Assembly: GCA_021815005.1 (NCBI GenBank)
Contig: JAKAHL010000051.1
Coordinates: 1 to 9,748 of the forward strand
From: Chloroflexota bacterium
Lineage (GTDB): Bacteria; Chloroflexota; Limnocylindria; Limnocylindrales; CSP1-4
Reading direction: 5' to 3'
DNA: 9,748 nucleotides
Shown: positions 7,368 through 9,748 of the stretch, one piece after another
How the letters are laid out: each line of letters begins with the position of its first letter
How positions within the stretch are numbered: the stretch's first letter is position 1
Translations under genes and position numbers: made by a program
Notes under the pieces: generated by a model
Told to the model about the DNA's origin: nothing
Database searches by the model: none
What the model saw: only the letters and a program-made list of their open reading frames with translations

Positions 7368-7780
7368 TGGCCGTGCTCCTGGACCCCTCCGCGGTGCTGG
7401 CGGCGGCGGACGCGGCGGACCTCAACCACCGGGCGGCGGCCGTCTGGTTCGAGCGCGCGGACGAGCCGCTGCTGCTGGGCGCGCTGTCGCTGGCGGAGCT
7501 GGACGCGGTGCTCCAGCGCGAGCTCGGGGCTCCCGCCAGCCAGGCCGTGCTGGCCAGCATCGTGGCGGGCTCCATCCGCCTGGTGGCGCCGACCACCGAT
7601 GACCTGCGCCGTGCGGCGGAGCTGATGGCGGAGGCAGCGGAGCACCGTCCGCGCCTGGCGGACGCGTTGCTGGTCGCCACCGCGGAGCGCCTCGGCATCC
7701 GGCGTGTGGCCGCGTTCGACCGGCGCCCGCTCGCGGTGTTCCGGCCGCGCCACGTCCGGAACCTGGACTTCGAGCCCTAG
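7367..7780 (+). CDS. PIN-domain ribonuclease toxin, VapC-like
   Basis: A 137-residue PIN-domain protein, the expected size for VapC toxins, which are magnesium-dependent endoribonucleases that cleave tRNA or rRNA when released from their antitoxin. The four conserved acidic residues are visible: D6 in LLDPSAVLA, E44 in LSLAELDAVL, D99 in LADALLVATAERLGI, and D118 in AAFDRR. The active site therefore looks complete and the toxin intact. Proline at position 7, where Thr, Ser or Ala is more usual, is a small oddity. The gene starts with GTG overlapping the antitoxin TAG by one base and has no strong ribosome site of its own, so termination-reinitiation is likely. It is followed 36 bp downstream by a strong hairpin. 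The RNA target cannot be read from sequence. Confidence 0.9.
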   Translation: MAVLLDPSAVLAAADAADLNHRAAAVWFERADEPLLLGALSLAELDAVLQRELGAPASQAVLASIVAGSIRLVAPTTDDLRRAAELMAEAAEHRPRLADALLVATAERLGIRRVAAFDRRPLAVFRPRHVRNLDFEP

Positions 7781-7816
7781 TCGGGGAGGGATCGGGCGCC
7801 CGGTGCGGGCAAACGG

Positions 7817-7844
7817 GAACGGGGCCGGCGGACCGGCCCCGTTC
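7817..7844. terminator. Strong GC hairpin between convergent vapC and RDD gene; bidirectional terminator
   Basis: GAACGGGGCCGG (7817-7828) and CCGGCCCCGTTC (7833-7844) form a perfect 12-bp stem with the 4-base loop CGGA. It sits between the vapC stop (7780) and the RDD-gene stop (7869), which face each other. The symmetric stem suits termination from both sides. There is no T-run after it on either strand, as is common in very GC-rich genomes. Confidence 0.72.
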
Positions 7845-7868
7845 GGGTGGGCGTGAGGGGCTGGCGAC

Positions 7869-8471
7869 TCAGCCGTGCTTGATGACGACGGTGCCGCTCT
7901 GGACGTCGTGGAAACCCTGGCGCTTGCTGTTCTGGGTGACCGTGTACAGCAGGTACAGCCCGTACAGGAACTCCAGGGGCCAGGCGATGATCGCCAGGAA
8001 GGGCACGATCCCGATGACGGCCTGCGGGCCCCACAGGAACGCCCAGCGGCGGATCGCCTGGCTCTGGTTGAGGGTCGCGCCGTCCGCGGCGTTCACGGTC
8101 TCGAGATTCAGGAACTTCTGGCCGAACGAGGCGCGCATCCTCGTCCAGCCGTACACGAAGTAGGCGAGGCTGATGACCGCGCTCACGAGCCCGCCGACGA
8201 ACAGGAACAGGATGTCAACCCCGCTGCTCGCCACCACGATGACGCCGATGACGAAGGACACGAACCAGCCGATGACGCCGATGATCACGGCATCGATCAC
8301 CAGCGCGATGATGCGCGTCACCGTGTCCGCGTAGGTGATCCCCGGCGCCGGCCCCGGCTCCACGTTGGACTGCTGGAAATTGGGGTTGAACCCGCCAGTC
8401 GGTGGCGGCGGCGCCTGCCAGTTGCCTGACGGCGGAGGAGGGACCGGCGGGCCCCCGGCCGGATTCGTCAT
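7869..8471 (-). CDS. RDD-family integral membrane protein with proline-rich N-terminus
   Basis: A 200-residue membrane protein. Residues 1-44 are a cytoplasmic-looking Pro/Gly/Asn/Gln-rich tail with two PPPP runs (11-14 and 21-24). The RDD domain follows: R53 and D60 in the first helix (VTRIIALVIDAVIIG), hydrophobic segments at about 54-83, 84-108 and 150-176, and the loop FGQKFLNLETVNAADG, equivalent to the usual G-K-x-L-G-L-x-V-x-x-x-D-G of the family. RDD proteins are poorly characterised; some have been linked to ion or solute transport, but no substrate can be assigned here. The ATG at 8471 is chosen because GGGAGG (8478-8483) lies 6 bases upstream; the open frame continuing upstream lacks family character. 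It is a single-gene unit that converges on vapC and diverges from the 101-aa gene. Confidence 0.88.
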   Translation of the reverse strand: MTNPAGGPPVPPPPSGNWQAPPPPTGGFNPNFQQSNVEPGPAPGITYADTVTRIIALVIDAVIIGVIGWFVSFVIGVIVVASSGVDILFLFVGGLVSAVISLAYFVYGWTRMRASFGQKFLNLETVNAADGATLNQSQAIRRWAFLWGPQAVIGIVPFLAIIAWPLEFLYGLYLLYTVTQNSKRQGFHDVQSGTVVIKHG

Positions 8472-8486
8472 GGTGTGCCTCCCTCT

Positions 8487-8520
8487 CCGGCGCCCGCTGC
8501 GCCGGGTCGAGGGAAGCATA
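8487..8520 (-). promoter_or_regulatory. Possible promoter -10 and 5'-leader hairpin of the RDD gene
   Basis: On the minus strand TATGCT (8515-8520) is a -10-like hexamer about 45 bp before the ATG. No convincing -35 is seen. Between it and the ribosome site, CCGGCGC (8487-8493) and GCGCCGG (8499-8505) form a perfect 7-bp stem with a 5-base loop, whose lower arm abuts the Shine-Dalgarno stretch. This could modulate translation or be chance in GC-rich DNA. Confidence 0.25.
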
Positions 8521-8658
8521 CGACGCCGCGTCGGCGCCGCGACCCCCGCCTTCGTCCGGGGATCGGTCGCCATTGCGCCCAGGCGCGCTGCGCGGTCGCG
8601 CCGGCGTGGCATGATGCGACGAATCCAGCCCGCCCAACCTGTACCGATTCGAGGAGCC

Positions 8659-8964
8659 ATGCGCATCCGAGCCGCGAAGTTCGAGGAGCTCGCGCCCAAG
8701 GCACGCGAGCGCGCGCTCAGCCCGCGCCAGCTGGCCGCCCTGGCCCGCGAGGAGGAGATCCGCAAGGCCCTCGCGCGCCTCAAGACCGACGAGGACGTGG
8801 TCGCGATCGAGCTCGACCCTGCGGACACGGTGCCCACGTTCCGCCTCGCGGTGAAGCGCGCGATCGCCGCCCACCGGCCGGAGGCGAACATGGCCATCCG
8901 AGGCCGCACGATCTACCTGTCCACCGCGAGGCTGCCCGGCGCCCGCCGCACGCGCGGCGCCTAG
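8659..8964 (+). CDS. Small basic protein of unknown function
   Basis: A 101-residue protein that I do not recognise. Residues 5-43 are highly charged and predicted helical (EELAPKARERAL, then SPRQLAALAREEEIRKALARLK). After them comes a compact pattern of strand (VVAIELD, 47-53), helix (TFRLAVKRAIAAHRP, 60-74) and strand (NMAIRGRTIYLST, 77-89), then an Arg-rich tail. There is no signal peptide or membrane segment. The basic helix and tail would fit nucleic-acid or ribosome binding, but this is a guess. The ATG at 8659 is preferred because GAGGAG (8651-8656) sits just before it, although the 2-base spacing is short. The ATGs at 8611 and 8614 are alternatives that would add 16 or 15 residues and have no ribosome site. 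Codon use looks like that of its neighbours. A GC hairpin follows 12 bp after the stop. Confidence 0.68.
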   Translation: MRIRAAKFEELAPKARERALSPRQLAALAREEEIRKALARLKTDEDVVAIELDPADTVPTFRLAVKRAIAAHRPEANMAIRGRTIYLSTARLPGARRTRGA

Positions 8965-8976
8965 GCCCAGCCGCAT

Positions 8977-8996
8977 CGCGGGCGGGGGCGCCCGCG
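8977..8996 (+). terminator. GC hairpin downstream of the 101-aa gene
   Basis: CGCGGGCG (8977-8984) and CGCCCGCG (8989-8996) form a perfect 8-bp stem with a GGGG loop, 12 bp after the stop and 40 bp before the next start. No T-tract follows. Terminator function is plausible by position only. Confidence 0.45.
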
Positions 8997-9036
8997 CCTG
9001 ACCAGCGTCCCGATCGTCGTCAGGAGGCGCAACGAC

Positions 9037-9549
9037 ATGGCCACGCCCCAGATCCGGCCCGCGGGACCGATCGCACCCTTCTTGTGGTTCGACGGCCGCG
9101 CGGAGGAGGCGGCCGCCTTCTATGCCACCCTGTTCGAGGACAGCGGGATCGACGAGGTCGCGCGCTATCCGGAGGCGGGCCAGGAGGTCCACGGCCAGGC
9201 GGCCGGGACGGCGATGACCGTGCGGTTCCACCTGGCCGGGCAGCCCTTCGTCGCGCTCAACGGCGGCCCGCAGTTCGCCTTCACCGAGGCGGTCTCGTTT
9301 ATGGTCACCTGCGAGACGCAGGACGACCTCGACGCCCTCTGGGACCGCCTGACCGAGGGCGGAGACCCGGCCGCCCAGCAGTGCGGCTGGTGCAAGGACC
9401 GCTTCGGCGTGTCGTGGCAGGTGGTGCCGGCGGGGCTCGGCCGGATTCTGGGCGACCCGGACCCGGGACGCGCGGCCCGCGCGACGACCGCGATGCTGGC
9501 GATGAAGAAGCTCGACGTGGCGGAGCTGGAGCGGGCCGCCGCGAGATAG
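9037..9549 (+). CDS. VOC-superfamily protein, PhnB/3-demethylubiquinone methyltransferase-like
   Basis: A 170-residue cytoplasmic protein of the vicinal-oxygen-chelate (glyoxalase/bleomycin-resistance) fold. Its subgroup is often named PhnB-like or 3-demethylubiquinone-9 3-methyltransferase, a name now regarded as misleading. Typical features are the opening IAPFLWFDGRAEEAAAFY (12-29), a central strand with FVALNGGP (71-78), and the subgroup signature CGWCKDRFGVSWQVVP (116-131). The C-terminal helix MLAMKKLDVAELERA is also usual. The AGGAGG ribosome site at 9022-9027, 9 bases before the ATG, fixes the start. Members of this subgroup lack a generally agreed reaction; many are dimeric and may not bind metal. 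The gene appears to stand alone after a hairpin and ends about 200 bp before the window edge. Confidence 0.92.
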   Translation: MATPQIRPAGPIAPFLWFDGRAEEAAAFYATLFEDSGIDEVARYPEAGQEVHGQAAGTAMTVRFHLAGQPFVALNGGPQFAFTEAVSFMVTCETQDDLDALWDRLTEGGDPAAQQCGWCKDRFGVSWQVVPAGLGRILGDPDPGRAARATTAMLAMKKLDVAELERAAAR

Positions 9550-9612
9550 CGGCACGACCGTTGCCCGGGCGCGGCGCTGTGCGGCACGGACCGGGGGCTC
9601 CGCGCCAAATCG

Positions 9613-9652
9613 CGGCCCGGAGCGGCCCGGAGCGGCCCAGAGCGGCCCGGAG
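9613..9652. repeat. Four tandem copies of a 10-bp unit
   Basis: CGGCCCGGAG is repeated four times without gaps. The third copy differs by one base (CGGCCCAGAG), and a partial fifth copy (CGGG) follows. It lies in non-coding DNA 63 bp after the VOC gene stop. The period is close to one helical turn, so a repeated protein-binding face is possible, but slippage-prone GC-rich DNA is a simpler explanation. Confidence 0.8.
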
Positions 9653-9662
9653 CGGGCGAACG

Positions 9663-9677
9663 GGAGGATTGTCCTCC
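9663..9677. repeat. Small inverted repeat in the 3' non-coding tail
   Basis: GGAGGA (9663-9668) and TCCTCC (9672-9677) form a perfect 6-bp stem with a TTG loop, 10 bp after the tandem repeat array. It could be a weak terminator for the VOC gene or an operator for a gene beyond the right edge. The remaining 9678-9748 shows no convincing gene. The final GGGAGG (9743-9748) could be the ribosome site of a gene starting just outside the window. Confidence 0.35.
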
Positions 9678-9748
9678 GGTACAGCGCACGCGGCGGCGCA
9701 TCCGGACCCCGGGCTGCCTGCTCGACCCCGTGCCGGGGCACCGGGAGG

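Noticed and set aside
8573..8615. Promoter for the 101-aa gene from TTGCGC (8573-8578) and CATGAT (8610-8615)
   Set aside because: The spacing of 31 bp is far from the usual 16-19 bp and the -10 match is poor.
8215..9741. 508-residue minus-strand frame over the 101-aa and VOC genes
   Set aside because: It opposes a VOC gene with clear motifs and overlaps the RDD gene in another frame; no domain is visible.
9728..9743. Hairpin at the right edge (GTGC-CGGG-GCAC)
   Set aside because: The stem is only 4 bp and expected by chance in such GC-rich DNA.
1..9748. A new defence or mobile system built around the VapBC pair
   Set aside because: Flanking genes are metabolic or envelope genes in normal operons. 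No transposase, integrase, tRNA-linked attachment site, direct repeat flank or further defence gene is seen.

Overview
This is a very GC-rich (I judge about 70 percent or more), densely packed bacterial chromosome segment with nine supportable protein genes in four blocks. The protein types, the long two-domain SerA, the VapBC pair and the GTG starts fit a high-GC soil or groundwater bacterium. Chloroflexota (Limnocylindria-like) or Actinomycetota are my best guesses, but this is inference without a database search and no marker gene is present.

Block 1 (window start to 4530, plus strand) is a compact operon: a MoxR-family AAA+ ATPase cut by the left edge, a membrane-anchored DUF58 protein, and a polytopic transglutaminase-like protein of the TgpA/DUF3488-DUF4129 type. 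The last two overlap by 4 bp (ATGA). It is a widespread conserved cassette whose exact substrate is not known. The ATPase and DUF58 protein presumably assist assembly or activity of the extracytoplasmic transglutaminase.

Block 2 (4556 to 6993, minus strand) is serA (D-3-phosphoglycerate dehydrogenase, 527 aa with a C-terminal ACT domain), followed with a 4-bp GTGA overlap by a histidine-phosphatase-superfamily gene. The coupling suggests a role near 3-phosphoglycerate/serine metabolism, possibly as a metal-independent phosphoserine phosphatase. It converges on block 1 with only 25 bp between the stop codons.

Block 3 (7119 to 7780, plus strand) is a VapBC-type toxin-antitoxin pair: a ribbon-helix-helix antitoxin and a PIN-domain toxin with all four acidic residues, overlapping by one base. 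A perfect 14-bp palindrome covers the antitoxin start codon and is a candidate autoregulatory operator. A perfect 12-bp-stem hairpin at 7817-7844 separates vapC from the convergent RDD gene.

Block 4 (7869 to the end) holds an RDD-family membrane protein with a proline-rich N-terminus (minus strand), a divergent 101-aa basic protein I do not recognise, and a VOC/PhnB-like protein (plus strand). The last 200 bp are non-coding as far as I can see and carry a 4-copy 10-bp tandem repeat and a small hairpin.

I found no rRNA, tRNA, CRISPR array, insertion sequence or phage gene. There is no strong case for a wholly undescribed multi-gene system here. The items most worth following are the serA-phosphatase pair, the start-codon palindrome of the toxin-antitoxin locus, and the unknown 101-aa protein.
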